Positions 5,747-15,153 of a stretch of DNA of 64,000 nt are shown here, piece after piece. The notes beneath the pieces were generated by a model. It searched no databases, was not told the DNA's origin, and saw nothing but the letters and a program-made list of their open reading frames with translations. Both the position numbers and the translations under genes were made by a program. Source of the stretch: an uncultured Eudoraea sp. (GTDB lineage: Bacteria > Bacteroidota > Bacteroidia > Flavobacteriales > Flavobacteriaceae); NCBI RefSeq assembly GCF_947490415.1, contig NZ_CANLGX010000008.1, positions 1-64,000 on the forward strand, read 5' to 3'. The number at the start of each line of letters is the position of its first letter. The first letter of the stretch is position 1.

Positions 5747-8290
5747 TTATCCACATTTGGACGAACCGCAATCCTTACAGGTCAGACATCCTTCCTGGTA
5801 AATTAGATTAGTGGATCTGCAATTATCGCATTTTTGCCCTTTTGCCTCGGTACCATCGGTAACAAATCTTTTTAACGCCCGGGCTACCCCATTTTTCCAG
5901 GTATTTAATGATTCGCCTTCCAACTGCAGACTGTTGATGAGGTCAACAACTTTTACAATGGGCATACCATGCCTCAATGTGCTGGAAATAAGTTTAGCGT
6001 AGTTCCAATATTCCGGATTGAACTTATGCGAAAGGCCTTCAATGGTGGTCTTATAACCTCTTTTGTTTTTGTATTGAAAATCATAACGGGAGGTACCATC
6101 TTCATCCCTGTTCTTTATAATCAAACCATCATTGACCCAGCGCGGGATTAAAATTCCGTCTTCATCGTCTGCCAGACCTGTAAAAATTTCATAGGGTTGC
6201 TCATCAATTAAACCAATAAAAGCAATCCATTTTTCCTTGTTGTTTTGAAAACGCACCACATCTGCCTCCACAACCTGAGGTCGTTTGGTAGGAAAGGCAG
6301 TAAGCGTTTCTTCAGTCTCACTTTCATTGGATAGCAGCACTCCTGATCTTGACCCATCACGATACACAGTAACTCCTTTACAACCAGCTTTCCATGCTTC
6401 CATATACAACTTGCCCACCATCTCTTCTGAGACTTCATTAGGAAGATTTATAGTAACACTTATAGAATGGTCCACCCATTTCTGAACGGCACCTTGTAAA
6501 CGAACTTTACTCAACCAGTCTATATCATTTGAAGTAGCTTTATAATAGGGGGATATGGCCACAATTTTATCGAGCTCTTCCTGATCGTATTTTTTTTCAG
6601 TATCCAAGCCATTTACACGCATCCATTGTTTAAACCTATGGTGAAATACTACATATTCTTCCCATGAATCACCCACTTCATCAATAAAAGCTACCTTACT
6701 ATCGATATCGTTGGGATTAACTTTTCTCCTCCGTTTGTATACCGGGAGAAAAACGGGCTCAATACCAGAAGTAGTTTGGGTCATTAAACTTGTTGTGCCG
6801 GTAGGGGCAATGGTCAATAAGGCAATATTTCTTCGACCGTATTCCAGCATTTCGTAATATAATTTTTCATCAGCTTCTTTTATTCGAAGAATAAAAGGGT
6901 TTTCTTTTTCTCTATTAGCATCGTAAATTTCAAAGGCTCCACGATCTTTGGCAGTATGAACGGACGCTCTATAAGCCTCCAACGCAAGCGTTTTATGTAC
7001 TTCAATTGAAAATTCATTCGCTTCCTTACTTCCATATCGCAACCCCAATGCGGCTAGCATATCTCCTTCTGCGGTAATGCCAATTCCTGTTCGCCTGCCC
7101 TGTATCGCTTTCTCTTTAATTTTTTCCCATAATTGTACCTCCACAGCTTTAGTGTCCTCTAATTCCGGATCCGATTTTATTTTTCCTAAAATGGCATTTA
7201 TTTTTTCAAGTTCCAGGTCAATGATATCGTCCATGATCCGTTGGGCGGCGGCTATATGTTTTTTGAATAAGGGGAAGTTAAAGTTTGCAGTACTCCTGAA
7301 TGGGTCTTCCACGTAAGAGAATAGGTTGATGGCCAATAATCTGCAAGAATCATATGGGCATAAAGGGATTTCCCCACATGGGTTGGTAGAAACCGTTTTG
7401 TAACCAAGGTCGGCATAACAATCAGGTACCGACTCTTTGATAATTGTATCCCAAAACAAGATTCCAGGTTCTGCAGATTGCCAGGCATTATGCACAATTT
7501 TATTCCATAAGGTTTTGGCATCTATGACTTTTGAAAACTTAGGTTTGTTACTGTGAACCGGGAACTTTTGGATATAGGAATTGTTGTTTTCGACAGCTTT
7601 CATAAAATCATCATCAATCCGAACAGATACATTGGCTGCTGTGACTTTTCCCTGTTCCATTTTAGCATCGATAAAATCTTCAGCATCCGGATGGTTAATT
7701 GAAACCGATAACATTAGTGCTCCCCTGCGCCCATCCTGTGCTACCTCGCGCGTAGAATTGGAATAACGCTCCATAAATGGTACCAGGCCCGTTGAGGTTA
7801 AAGCAGAATTTTTAACAGAAGATCCTTTTGGCCTAATGTGCGATAGGTCATGGCCAACACCGCCACGTCGTTTCATTAATTGTACCTGTTCCTGGTCAAT
7901 TTTCATAATGCCTCCATAGGAATCAGAATTACCTTCGTTCCCAATCACAAAACAGTTGGATAATGATGCAATTTGAAATGGATTTCCAATACCTGCCATG
8001 GGACTTCCTTGCGGGACAATATATTTGAAGTTTTTAATCAGATCAAAAATCTCTGCTTCGGTAAGTGGATTGGGATATTTTTGTTCCACACGAGCTATTT
8101 CTTTTGCTATCCTTCTATGCATATCATTCGGATTAATCTCATAGAGATTTCCCTCCGAATCTTTGAGGGCATATTTGCTTATCCAGACTCTCGTAGCAAG
8201 ATCGTCTCCATCAAAATAGGTTAAACTAGATTGAAACGCTTCTTCCTGGGAATAAGATTTTCTTTTGGGAGGCATAATTTTTAAGGACAT
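5747..8290 (-). CDS. nrdJ: Adenosylcobalamin-dependent (class II) ribonucleotide reductase
   Basis: 847 residues. It makes deoxyribonucleotides using a B12-derived thiyl radical, without needing oxygen or an iron-radical subunit. Visible family features are a substrate-site cysteine in LSNCFVIGN (about residue 115), the active-site loop STNPCGEIPLCPYDSC (about 305), the phosphate-binding APTGTTSLMTQTTSGIEP, and a C-terminal redox/zinc tail with paired cysteines (CDNCRSTN, CLTCKDCGSSKCG). The length is normal. A second in-frame ATG (MPPKRK) at 8275 may be the true start. It is monocistronic. I see no cobalamin riboswitch or NrdR box in 8291-8456. Confidence 0.93.
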   Translation of the reverse strand: MSLKIMPPKRKSYSQEEAFQSSLTYFDGDDLATRVWISKYALKDSEGNLYEINPNDMHRRIAKEIARVEQKYPNPLTEAEIFDLIKNFKYIVPQGSPMAGIGNPFQIASLSNCFVIGNEGNSDSYGGIMKIDQEQVQLMKRRGGVGHDLSHIRPKGSSVKNSALTSTGLVPFMERYSNSTREVAQDGRRGALMLSVSINHPDAEDFIDAKMEQGKVTAANVSVRIDDDFMKAVENNNSYIQKFPVHSNKPKFSKVIDAKTLWNKIVHNAWQSAEPGILFWDTIIKESVPDCYADLGYKTVSTNPCGEIPLCPYDSCRLLAINLFSYVEDPFRSTANFNFPLFKKHIAAAQRIMDDIIDLELEKINAILGKIKSDPELEDTKAVEVQLWEKIKEKAIQGRRTGIGITAEGDMLAALGLRYGSKEANEFSIEVHKTLALEAYRASVHTAKDRGAFEIYDANREKENPFILRIKEADEKLYYEMLEYGRRNIALLTIAPTGTTSLMTQTTSGIEPVFLPVYKRRRKVNPNDIDSKVAFIDEVGDSWEEYVVFHHRFKQWMRVNGLDTEKKYDQEELDKIVAISPYYKATSNDIDWLSKVRLQGAVQKWVDHSISVTINLPNEVSEEMVGKLYMEAWKAGCKGVTVYRDGSRSGVLLSNESETEETLTAFPTKRPQVVEADVVRFQNNKEKWIAFIGLIDEQPYEIFTGLADDEDGILIPRWVNDGLIIKNRDEDGTSRYDFQYKNKRGYKTTIEGLSHKFNPEYWNYAKLISSTLRHGMPIVKVVDLINSLQLEGESLNTWKNGVARALKRFVTDGTEAKGQKCDNCRSTNLIYQEGCLTCKDCGSSKCG

Positions 8291-8456
8291 GTAGAATTTT
8301 TCTATAGGAGGTTATTGATGAAGAAGTAAAATTGGGACTATCTGAAAAGCTATTCTATGATAAAAATCATAAAGCATACAGGGTGAAAACAAATCAAAAA
8401 GGGATCTGCCTTTTGTTTTAATTAAATATTAAAAAGAAGAAGTCCGGCCAATAAAA

Positions 8457-8870
8457 TCAGGCAGGGATGACTTTTTTAAATAATACTTTCTTATCATGCT
8501 TAAGTTTCATGGAAGATAGTTCAGCCTTCCATTCAACTTTAATATCAGCTATACTATCCAAAATCAGGGCCCCCAGCACAATATCATCCGGATTAGCAGT
8601 GATTTCAATGTTTTTTAATTCTTTTATTTTCAATTTACCCTTCGCGCGTAAAAATGGAACTTTGAATGTACATGGGCTGAAATTTGTCGCTTTACCAGGA
8701 TTTATAACGCCTCTTAAATCTCTTAATTCCATATCAGATTGGTTAATAGCCCAGATTTCAAAAGATATTTTGTCCCCAACACGGGGATCTCTTTGGTCAA
8801 GGAAATTACGCATGTGAAATGTGAGCTGGCTCGTCAATTCCTTTCTTAATTGATCTAAAATATTTTCCAT
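8457..8870 (-). CDS. Conserved hypothetical protein, 137 aa
   Basis: The first ATG is at 8870 (MENILDQLRKELTSQ); a longer frame would need TTG. There is no signal peptide or membrane helix. A helical N-terminus is followed by alternating hydrophobic beta segments (KISFEIWAINQS, LRDLRGVINPG, KIKELKNIEITANP, IKVEWKAELSS). This resembles an immunoglobulin-like beta sandwich such as CARDB-type domains, but that is only an impression. A perfect 18-bp palindrome lies 32 nt upstream. It is separate from nrdJ (166 nt gap), with no operon partner. Confidence 0.6.
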   Translation of the reverse strand: MENILDQLRKELTSQLTFHMRNFLDQRDPRVGDKISFEIWAINQSDMELRDLRGVINPGKATNFSPCTFKVPFLRAKGKLKIKELKNIEITANPDDIVLGALILDSIADIKVEWKAELSSMKLKHDKKVLFKKVIPA

Positions 8871-8902
8871 ACTTGCCAAATACTTTATATAGTTAATTTA
8901 GC

Positions 8903-8920
8903 TAATAAATTAATTTATTA
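8903..8920 (-). promoter_or_regulatory. 18-bp perfect AT palindrome, candidate operator
   Basis: TAATAAATT followed directly by AATTTATTA is exactly self-complementary and lies 32 nt before the ATG at 8870. Dimeric regulators often bind such sites, but AT-rich palindromes also arise by chance. Confidence 0.3.
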
Positions 8921-9194
8921 ATGCCTGCTGCGCAATGATAATCATCATGTTGTGTCCTAACACAGTTGTTTAAACGTGCATGCCGGGGGTGGAGTTCTGT
9001 TCAAGGACGGAGGCCAAACACCTATTGTTTGTGCATCGTGATCCGGCACATTCCGATGCCGAAAGAACCCAAATGTTTGATAAATTTATGTGATAGACCA
9101 ATTTAACACTTTGCCATTCTCAGAAGTTTGAGGCATTCAAAGCCCGGGAAGATAAATACTTATTTGGCTTTTATTTGTACAATTCAACCAGGGT
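8921..9194. other. Intergenic stretch without a gene
   Basis: No supported frame on either strand. A segment at about 8970-9075 is clearly richer in G and C than its surroundings and gives short uninterrupted translations, so it may be remnant coding DNA, but I cannot identify it. Confidence 0.4.
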
Positions 9195-10658
9195 TCATTT
9201 TCCAATTCTCTCAACACCATTTATTTTAAAGCTCCATGCATATTTGTTGCCGGTGGCACTGAGGGCTTCTTCAGGGATATTTATTATAAGCCCTTCCTCT
9301 TCTGAATAAGTGTAATTAAGAGGGATATCAGATCCAATTAGTTCTATTTTGCTCCCTTCGAGGGGTTTCACGAATTTTAAAACAAGATCCTTTTTTGGCG
9401 CTTTTAAAGAAATGGCATAAATAATCTGTTCTTCTCTTTTTTTTGTAAAGCGTAAGTCGTCGCCTTGCTTAAAATGTGCTTTTAGTTTTTCTGTTCCATA
9501 TACCACTTCGCCATTGGTCCGAAGCCAGTTACCCATCTCTTGTAGTCTTTCCAAACTAGGTTCAGGGATTTCGCCTTCGGAAGTGGGCCCCACATTTAAA
9601 AGATAATTGCCCCCTTTAGATGCTACATCTATCAAATTATGTATCAACACCTCTGCAGATTTCCAGTTATGGTCGTTCAATTTATAGCCCCAGGTGTCGT
9701 TCATGGTCATACAGGACTCCCAATCCACATTGGCAGCTCCTTCCAATATCTCCTGCTCCGGAGTGCCAAAATCGCCAGCATAATCATCATCTTCCTTATT
9801 CATTCCCTGCATTCCCTGTCTTCCTTTATCTACCCGATTATTGATTATTACACTCGGTTTCAACTCCCTAAGATATTGGTACATTTCCTGCCCCATTTCA
9901 TGGGTATATTCGTGTATCCATTCCCCGTCGAACCAAATAATTTCAGGGTCGTAGTTTTCTAAAAGTTCTGTTACTTGTGGCTTTAAATAGTTGTTGTAAT
10001 ACTCCGGGAACCGGGAATTCATCTTTAGTGAATCCTGTGTGTTATATTCCGGATAGTTAAGCCCCTGGGCTTGTGGGTGGTGCCAATCCATTATGGAATG
10101 GTAAACTCCAAACCTGATGCCCTCCTCTTTACACGCTTCAGAAAGTGCCTTTAGTATATCCTGGCTATAAGGGGAGAAATCCACAATGTCATAATCAGAT
10201 ACTTTTGAATCCCATAGGCCAAAACCATCATGGTGTTTGGAGGTGATCACCACATATTTCATGCCTGCTTCCTTCATTGTCCGGGCCCATTTTTTTGCGT
10301 CGAATTTCTGGGGATCGAACTGCTTTGCATATTCTTCATATTCCGAGATGGGAATTGGAGCGGTATTCATTATCCATTCGCCGGTACTATTAACTTCTTT
10401 GCCATTATAAATTCCGGCAGGCACTGAGTAAGGCCCCCAATGGATAAACATTCCAAAACGGGCATCGCGCCACCACCTCATGCGTTCGTCAAAAGATTCG
10501 GTTGATTCTTCCAGATAATTGATAGCAGCAACCTCTTTAACGGATTCACTTTCTTTAGGTTGCTCCTTGCAGGAAGACATCGCCAAAATGCTAAAAAAAA
10601 GTATTGAATAAAGTAATTTTTTTGTTTTACAGCTGCATTTTAAAACACGTACTATCAT
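9195..10658 (-). CDS. Alpha-L-fucosidase, GH29, lipoprotein
   Basis: Releases L-fucose from glycans in the periplasm or at the cell surface. The best start is the ATG at 10658: the longer frame begins with TTG, while from 10658 there is a signal KKLLYSILFFSILAMSSC with a lipobox. GH29 features are RFGMFIHWGPYSVPAG, YVVITSKHHDGFGLWDSK, FGVYHSIMDW and the nucleophile region EIIWFDGEW (Asp at about residue 243). The C-terminus forms a small beta domain. About 487 residues, normal for the family. It is monocistronic with no SusC/D pair nearby, so it may act on host or algal fucans after other enzymes. Confidence 0.92.
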   Translation of the reverse strand: MIVRVLKCSCKTKKLLYSILFFSILAMSSCKEQPKESESVKEVAAINYLEESTESFDERMRWWRDARFGMFIHWGPYSVPAGIYNGKEVNSTGEWIMNTAPIPISEYEEYAKQFDPQKFDAKKWARTMKEAGMKYVVITSKHHDGFGLWDSKVSDYDIVDFSPYSQDILKALSEACKEEGIRFGVYHSIMDWHHPQAQGLNYPEYNTQDSLKMNSRFPEYYNNYLKPQVTELLENYDPEIIWFDGEWIHEYTHEMGQEMYQYLRELKPSVIINNRVDKGRQGMQGMNKEDDDYAGDFGTPEQEILEGAANVDWESCMTMNDTWGYKLNDHNWKSAEVLIHNLIDVASKGGNYLLNVGPTSEGEIPEPSLERLQEMGNWLRTNGEVVYGTEKLKAHFKQGDDLRFTKKREEQIIYAISLKAPKKDLVLKFVKPLEGSKIELIGSDIPLNYTYSEEEGLIINIPEEALSATGNKYAWSFKINGVERIGK

Positions 10659-10937
10659 CCAAAAATATTTTACACTGAAGTAATCAAAGCTAAAGTTTAT
10701 TTTGATGATTATCAACTTCTAAGAACACTTATAACTATACTTTTTTGCTTCCATAAGAATCAAAAACTATATAAAAAAGGGGAGTAAGTATTTCACCCTG
10801 ATAATTAAAATAGCATCTCCGGACACTGAGAGAAGCTGTTCGTCCTTTTTGTCACTGGCGAGCACAATAAAAGGCATACCTTGTCTATTCTGCCTCTGGC
10901 AGATTCAAATATAACTAACTATAAATCCTAATTAATT

Positions 10938-11741
10938 ATGAAAACAGTTTTATCGGCTATGGTGTTCTGCATTTTTTGGCAAATCAATGCCCAACAACAA
11001 GTATTTGCTTATGACTACAGGAATGTGCCCGAAGAGGAATTAAGGACTTTCATGGGCAATGAGGCCATGTATTGGTCCAAAATACACGCTAACCTTATAA
11101 AAAAGGGAACAATTACGGGCTGGACCATGTGCCAAAGGGTAAATGGTTTGGCCTCGGAGCCAAACATCTATTTTTTCTACGGGATTGGTTCTTTAGAAAA
11201 CAGAGATAAAATGACTGAGGCCTGGCCGCAGGCAGAAAAGGAAGTCAGGAGCAGCATGGATAAACAAAAACTTGCCATGATTGACGAACGTTTGAAACAA
11301 AAAAAATACAGAGTAGGTGAGGTGCTTCTGCGGCGTACGTCTTCTGTTAATATGGGAAACGAGGGTGATTGGAATTATCTGGTTCACAATTATGCCAAGG
11401 CAAGTGATGTCGCACAATTTCTGGCCGGGCAGGAAAAGCATTTTAAACCTTTCTTTGAAGAGAACATAAGCGCGAAGAATACCAAACAGGTATTCTGGTA
11501 TGCGGCTACTGTCTTGAGTCCAACTGGAAGTGGTTATAGCTGGAATTGTTATACGGTGGATGCCTTCAAGAATTACAGCGACGTATTCAATAGCTGGAAT
11601 ACTGAGCCTAACTGGCCTCAAGAGGGCATGGATGAGGTTAATAAGTATTTACCCGATGGAAATTTTTACAAATCGGTCGTATGGCAAAAAGTGATGTGGC
11701 TCGATGCAGAAGGACAGTTGAAGACCGCTTGGGATCAGTAG
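10938..11741 (+). CDS. Secreted protein of unknown function
   Basis: 267 residues with a signal peptide (MKTVLSAMVFCIFWQINAQQ, cleavage probably after NAQ). The mature part is rich in Trp and Tyr. It contains a repeated pattern of alpha/beta character (WSKIHANLIKKGTITGWTMC and a later VAQFLAGQEKHFKPFFEENI) that recalls tandem ferredoxin-like (dimeric alpha-beta barrel) folds, but no catalytic residues stand out. It ends before a strong terminator at 11856-11887 and has no operon partner. I do not recognise the family. Confidence 0.65.
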   Translation: MKTVLSAMVFCIFWQINAQQQVFAYDYRNVPEEELRTFMGNEAMYWSKIHANLIKKGTITGWTMCQRVNGLASEPNIYFFYGIGSLENRDKMTEAWPQAEKEVRSSMDKQKLAMIDERLKQKKYRVGEVLLRRTSSVNMGNEGDWNYLVHNYAKASDVAQFLAGQEKHFKPFFEENISAKNTKQVFWYAATVLSPTGSGYSWNCYTVDAFKNYSDVFNSWNTEPNWPQEGMDEVNKYLPDGNFYKSVVWQKVMWLDAEGQLKTAWDQ

Positions 11742-11855
11742 ATAAATCTGGTTTAGGTAAGGCCTTGACGCGTTTTGGTTTTTGTAATATCGAAACTTCT
11801 TGATTAAAAATACAATTATCGTAATAATAATTTGTTCTTATAAATTAAGAAGAGA

Positions 11856-11887
11856 AAAATCCAATCTTAAACAGGTTGGATTTTTTG
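11856..11887 (+). terminator. Rho-independent terminator
   Basis: Stem AATCCAA / TTGGATT with a flanking A-tract and a following TTTTTT, about 115 nt after the stop of 10938-11741. Confidence 0.7.
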
Positions 11888-12044
11888 TTATACAGGCAGG
11901 TGGTTTTAATAGGTAGGCCTTTATTGGTTATTAGGGGGAACAGACGTAATGTTAGACCTTAGTAGCTAGGTGAGCTGCTTTGGCAAACTCCTTTATATTT
12001 TTTATATTTAGTAGTAGGGTTTCAAAATAGATAATGTGGGTATT

Positions 12045-13778
12045 ATGAAGAAGATTTTTGTTCTTATCGCTATAATTTTTTCGTTACAGGCATATGGTAT
12101 AGATAGACTTAATGAAATTTCGGGGGTTGTGACCATAGGAAACTCACCAATCCAAAATGTATCTGTTCAAGTTCAGAATAGCTTTAAAGAGACGTTTACG
12201 GACGAGAATGGTAAATATTTTATAACTGCTAAACCATATGATGTATTGGTTTTCAATTATGCCGGAATGCAAAATGTAGAAATAGTGGTGGAAGATGTTA
12301 CTACTAGATTAAACATCGAAATGAAAATGAACATCGAAGCACTAAAAGAAGTTGTAGTTGCAAAAAATAATGTCAATAATCAGGATTATTTAAGATTACA
12401 ATATGGGGTTAATAAGAATATCCTGAGTACAGCCTTTGGTTATCTGGACGCAAACCGAGTAGGATATTCTATTAAATTGGTAGATGGCAACGATTTAAAT
12501 CCGGGCGCAATAGATGTAATAACCGCATTGAAGGGAAGAGCGGCCGGGGTATATAGCCTGGGAGGTGAAGTTTATATTAGGGGAGGGGCTCCTCAACTAA
12601 AGGGTAGAGCAATTCCTGCAATTTATGATGTAGACGGAATGGTCTTAAGAACTCTTCCTTTTTTAACAGTGGAAAATATTGACCGGGTAGCAATAATATC
12701 AGGATTAGCAGGTACGGTAAGATATGGTAGTATTGCCAGAGGTGGCGTGGTGGTCATAAATACCATTGGCTCTCCAATTAGACGGGGTTCTGAAACCAAT
12801 AAAAACTATGACAAGGCACGACTGCGCAATAATATCTATAATAATGATGCGATTACTGAAAATCGGAGTAATGCCACTAGTTATTTGAAGGAATTATATA
12901 CATGCAAAGAAAATCTTGCTGCCAGAGAAGTTTATCAAAAATATTTGTCGAGATATGCAAACGACCCATATTATATTATTGATACCTATCTATTTTTCCA
13001 CGATTCCGGTGATGAAGTTTTTGCAAAACTAATTTTGGAGAACAATATGAAGGTTGTTGAAAGTAATCCTATTTATGCCAAAGCGATGGCATTTGCCCTG
13101 GATTATACCAAAGAGCACGATAAGGCCAAAGAATTGTATAAAAAGATATTTATTTTAAGGCCGGAATTTATGCAATCCTACAGGGATATGGCAAATAGCT
13201 ATAGAACAATTGGAGATTACAGAAAAGCTGCAAGCATCTATATTCGCTATCAATATTTAATTAATGAAGGTATTTTCTCTGATGATAATTCAGCGATTCA
13301 AACGGTAATAGATGGAGAAATGAATAACCTTTTTGTGCTTCATGGCAAAAAGTTTATGGACGATTCTAATGTAATTGGATTTAATAATTATACTAAGAAT
13401 AAAGGCGAAACCAGGTTATTTTTTGAATGGAATGACAGTGAGGCAGAATTTGATTTGGAATTTGTGAATCCAAAAAAAAATAATTTTATCTGGGAACATA
13501 CATTGGAGAGTGCTGCCGAACGGGTTAAGGACGAGAAAACCATTGGGTATTCTTCTGAAGAATTCTTTGTTGATGGGTCGTTACCGGGAAAGTGGCAGAT
13601 AAATGTTAATTATAAGGGAAATAAAAAATTATCTCCGGTTTATATGAAATTAACCAAATTCACAAATTATAATACGCCTTCTCAAAAAACTCATGTTTCT
13701 GTCTTTCGTTTGGCAGTGAAAAATGTAAATCAGAAATTAACCGATTTTGATAATTTAGTTACGCTATCCACTAATTAA
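12045..13778 (+). CDS. Carboxypeptidase-regulatory / TonB-plug / TPR / YfaP-like fusion protein
   Basis: 577 residues from the ATG at 12045 (the frame opens earlier with GTG). Order of parts: signal peptide; CarboxypepD_reg-like beta sandwich (about 20-100: ISGVVTIGNSPIQNVSVQVQ, FTDENGKYFI); TonB-receptor plug-like domain (about 135-240: DVITALKGRAAGVYS, VYIRGGAP, AIYDVDGMVL, VRYGSIARGGVVVINT); helical TPR-like repeats (about 270-430, AKELYKKIFILRPEFMQSYR); and a C-terminal beta domain (about 455-565: RLFFEWNDSEAEFDLEF, GKWQINVNYKG) that resembles the YfaP/DUF2135 fold. The 22-strand barrel of a real TonB receptor is absent, so it is not a transporter. It could be a periplasmic scaffold or a barrel-less partner. 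Function not known. Confidence 0.75.
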   Translation: MKKIFVLIAIIFSLQAYGIDRLNEISGVVTIGNSPIQNVSVQVQNSFKETFTDENGKYFITAKPYDVLVFNYAGMQNVEIVVEDVTTRLNIEMKMNIEALKEVVVAKNNVNNQDYLRLQYGVNKNILSTAFGYLDANRVGYSIKLVDGNDLNPGAIDVITALKGRAAGVYSLGGEVYIRGGAPQLKGRAIPAIYDVDGMVLRTLPFLTVENIDRVAIISGLAGTVRYGSIARGGVVVINTIGSPIRRGSETNKNYDKARLRNNIYNNDAITENRSNATSYLKELYTCKENLAAREVYQKYLSRYANDPYYIIDTYLFFHDSGDEVFAKLILENNMKVVESNPIYAKAMAFALDYTKEHDKAKELYKKIFILRPEFMQSYRDMANSYRTIGDYRKAASIYIRYQYLINEGIFSDDNSAIQTVIDGEMNNLFVLHGKKFMDDSNVIGFNNYTKNKGETRLFFEWNDSEAEFDLEFVNPKKNNFIWEHTLESAAERVKDEKTIGYSSEEFFVDGSLPGKWQINVNYKGNKKLSPVYMKLTKFTNYNTPSQKTHVSVFRLAVKNVNQKLTDFDNLVTLSTN

Positions 13779-13839
13779 ATAGCTTGTTTTATCGAAATTA
13801 TGCGAATGAAATTTTAATTTAATTCACGAGGAATCTACA

Positions 13840-14916
13840 TTAAAGAGACTTTTTGTTGCTCTTTATTCTATAGCCCAGGGCGAGCTTTCCACTTAGAAGA
13901 GTAAAAGCAGCATTATTTCCAAAATCAATATTGGACAAGTTGGTAGCAGCCCCGAGGCTGATATTGGAGTAAAAACGGTTCCAATTATATCCAAAAAGCA
14001 CGGACCCATTTAATTTATAAAGCATAGGATTGCTGGGATTATAGGATAAGGTCTCTGTCTCTGCATTTTTAATAGTCAGGCCAATACCTGCTTTTGCACT
14101 AATCCCAATATAAAAGTTTGAGGGGAGTTTAAAGAGGCTGACCAAACCACCCAATACGCCTATGCCGTAATTAGTTAAGTTTGTTAATCTGGCTTGCTCG
14201 TTGAAATAAGGGAAAAACTCCTGGGGTACAATAGTGTTATCTGCCGAGATCTGATTATATACCAGGAAGCCTCCTATTCCAAAAGAAAATATGTTCTGTT
14301 TTTGATCTTTAAGGCCTGATCTTAACAATGTCTGATTGTATTCACCGGCATTGAAAAGGTATAAATAATCAATGCCTCCGGCAATTGATTTTATATCTTC
14401 CCTGAAGACGGTCGTATTATTTATAGAATTTTCAACATTAAATCCATCATAGATCTGAAAATAAAAATCGAAAATACTTTTATTAAATATAAATCCACCC
14501 CGAAAGTCAAAACGATTCGTATTTTCAGTGTTTTTATCCTTTATATTAAATGTTAAATCCAGGATTAGCTTTCGTGTGGCTAATCCTACACCTACACCAA
14601 ACAAGTTATTCGGAATATATCTCAGAGCGGCCTCATTGTTAGACAATTTGAACCCATGTGCTTTAATATCTCCGAAGAGTCTAACAGACCAGTTTCTAAG
14701 GTCTTTATCTATAAGCAATGAATCTATCAGGCTTTTTGTTTTGGTCGAATCCTTAACATATAAATCCTGGGCTGAGCAAAGTGAATTTATCAATAAAAAA
14801 AGAAGAAGTAAAAGTCCCTTTTTTGCAAAAAAACCAGTCACCTCTTCGATTGTAATTTTGAAACTTATAAATCTCGAAAAGAAACTTGTCTGTTGTATTT
14901 TGCAATTACCTTCCAT
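13840..14916 (-). CDS. Outer-membrane beta-barrel-like protein (DUF4421-like)
   Basis: 358 residues from ATG 14916. An unusually long N-terminal region precedes the hydrophobic signal KKGLLLLLFLLINSLCSAQ, so translation may start later, e.g. at the in-frame GTG near residue 26. The mature part shows alternating hydrophobic strands and many glycines (LFGVGVGLATRKLILDLTF, GIGVLGGLVSLF, FYIGISAKAGIGLTI), ending KLALGYRIKSNKKSL. The pattern fits a small outer-membrane barrel of the DUF4421 type, function unknown. It converges with 12045-13778 across a 61-nt gap. Confidence 0.6.
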   Translation of the reverse strand: MEGNCKIQQTSFFSRFISFKITIEEVTGFFAKKGLLLLLFLLINSLCSAQDLYVKDSTKTKSLIDSLLIDKDLRNWSVRLFGDIKAHGFKLSNNEAALRYIPNNLFGVGVGLATRKLILDLTFNIKDKNTENTNRFDFRGGFIFNKSIFDFYFQIYDGFNVENSINNTTVFREDIKSIAGGIDYLYLFNAGEYNQTLLRSGLKDQKQNIFSFGIGGFLVYNQISADNTIVPQEFFPYFNEQARLTNLTNYGIGVLGGLVSLFKLPSNFYIGISAKAGIGLTIKNAETETLSYNPSNPMLYKLNGSVLFGYNWNRFYSNISLGAATNLSNIDFGNNAAFTLLSGKLALGYRIKSNKKSL

Positions 14917-15123
14917 TTAACAATCCGGGATGTCCTGTAATTTACATTCAAAGATACCGAAAAGAAATTGGCATTTTTTATGGATCTTATCATTCTCATG
15001 GTATATTCCAGGAATTTGAAATAGTAAGATAGACAGTTATCTGCAATTATATAAGTTATGGTCATTTTATGTTAGTAACGTCTTAAGAAATGTACTTAAA
15101 GGGACTGACCTGGTATAGTTTCC

Positions 15124-15131
15124 TACTTTTG
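15124..15131 (+). promoter_or_regulatory. Bacteroidetes -7 box before msrA
   Basis: TACTTTTG matches TAnnTTTG exactly, 22 nt before the ATG at 15154. No clear TTTG at -33 was found. Confidence 0.45.
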
Positions 15132-15153
15132 TCGAATAAGGATTTAGGCTAAA

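Noticed and set aside
8290-8456. Cobalamin riboswitch before the class II ribonucleotide reductase
   Set aside because: No B12-box-like conserved core or paired elements could be found by eye in the region.
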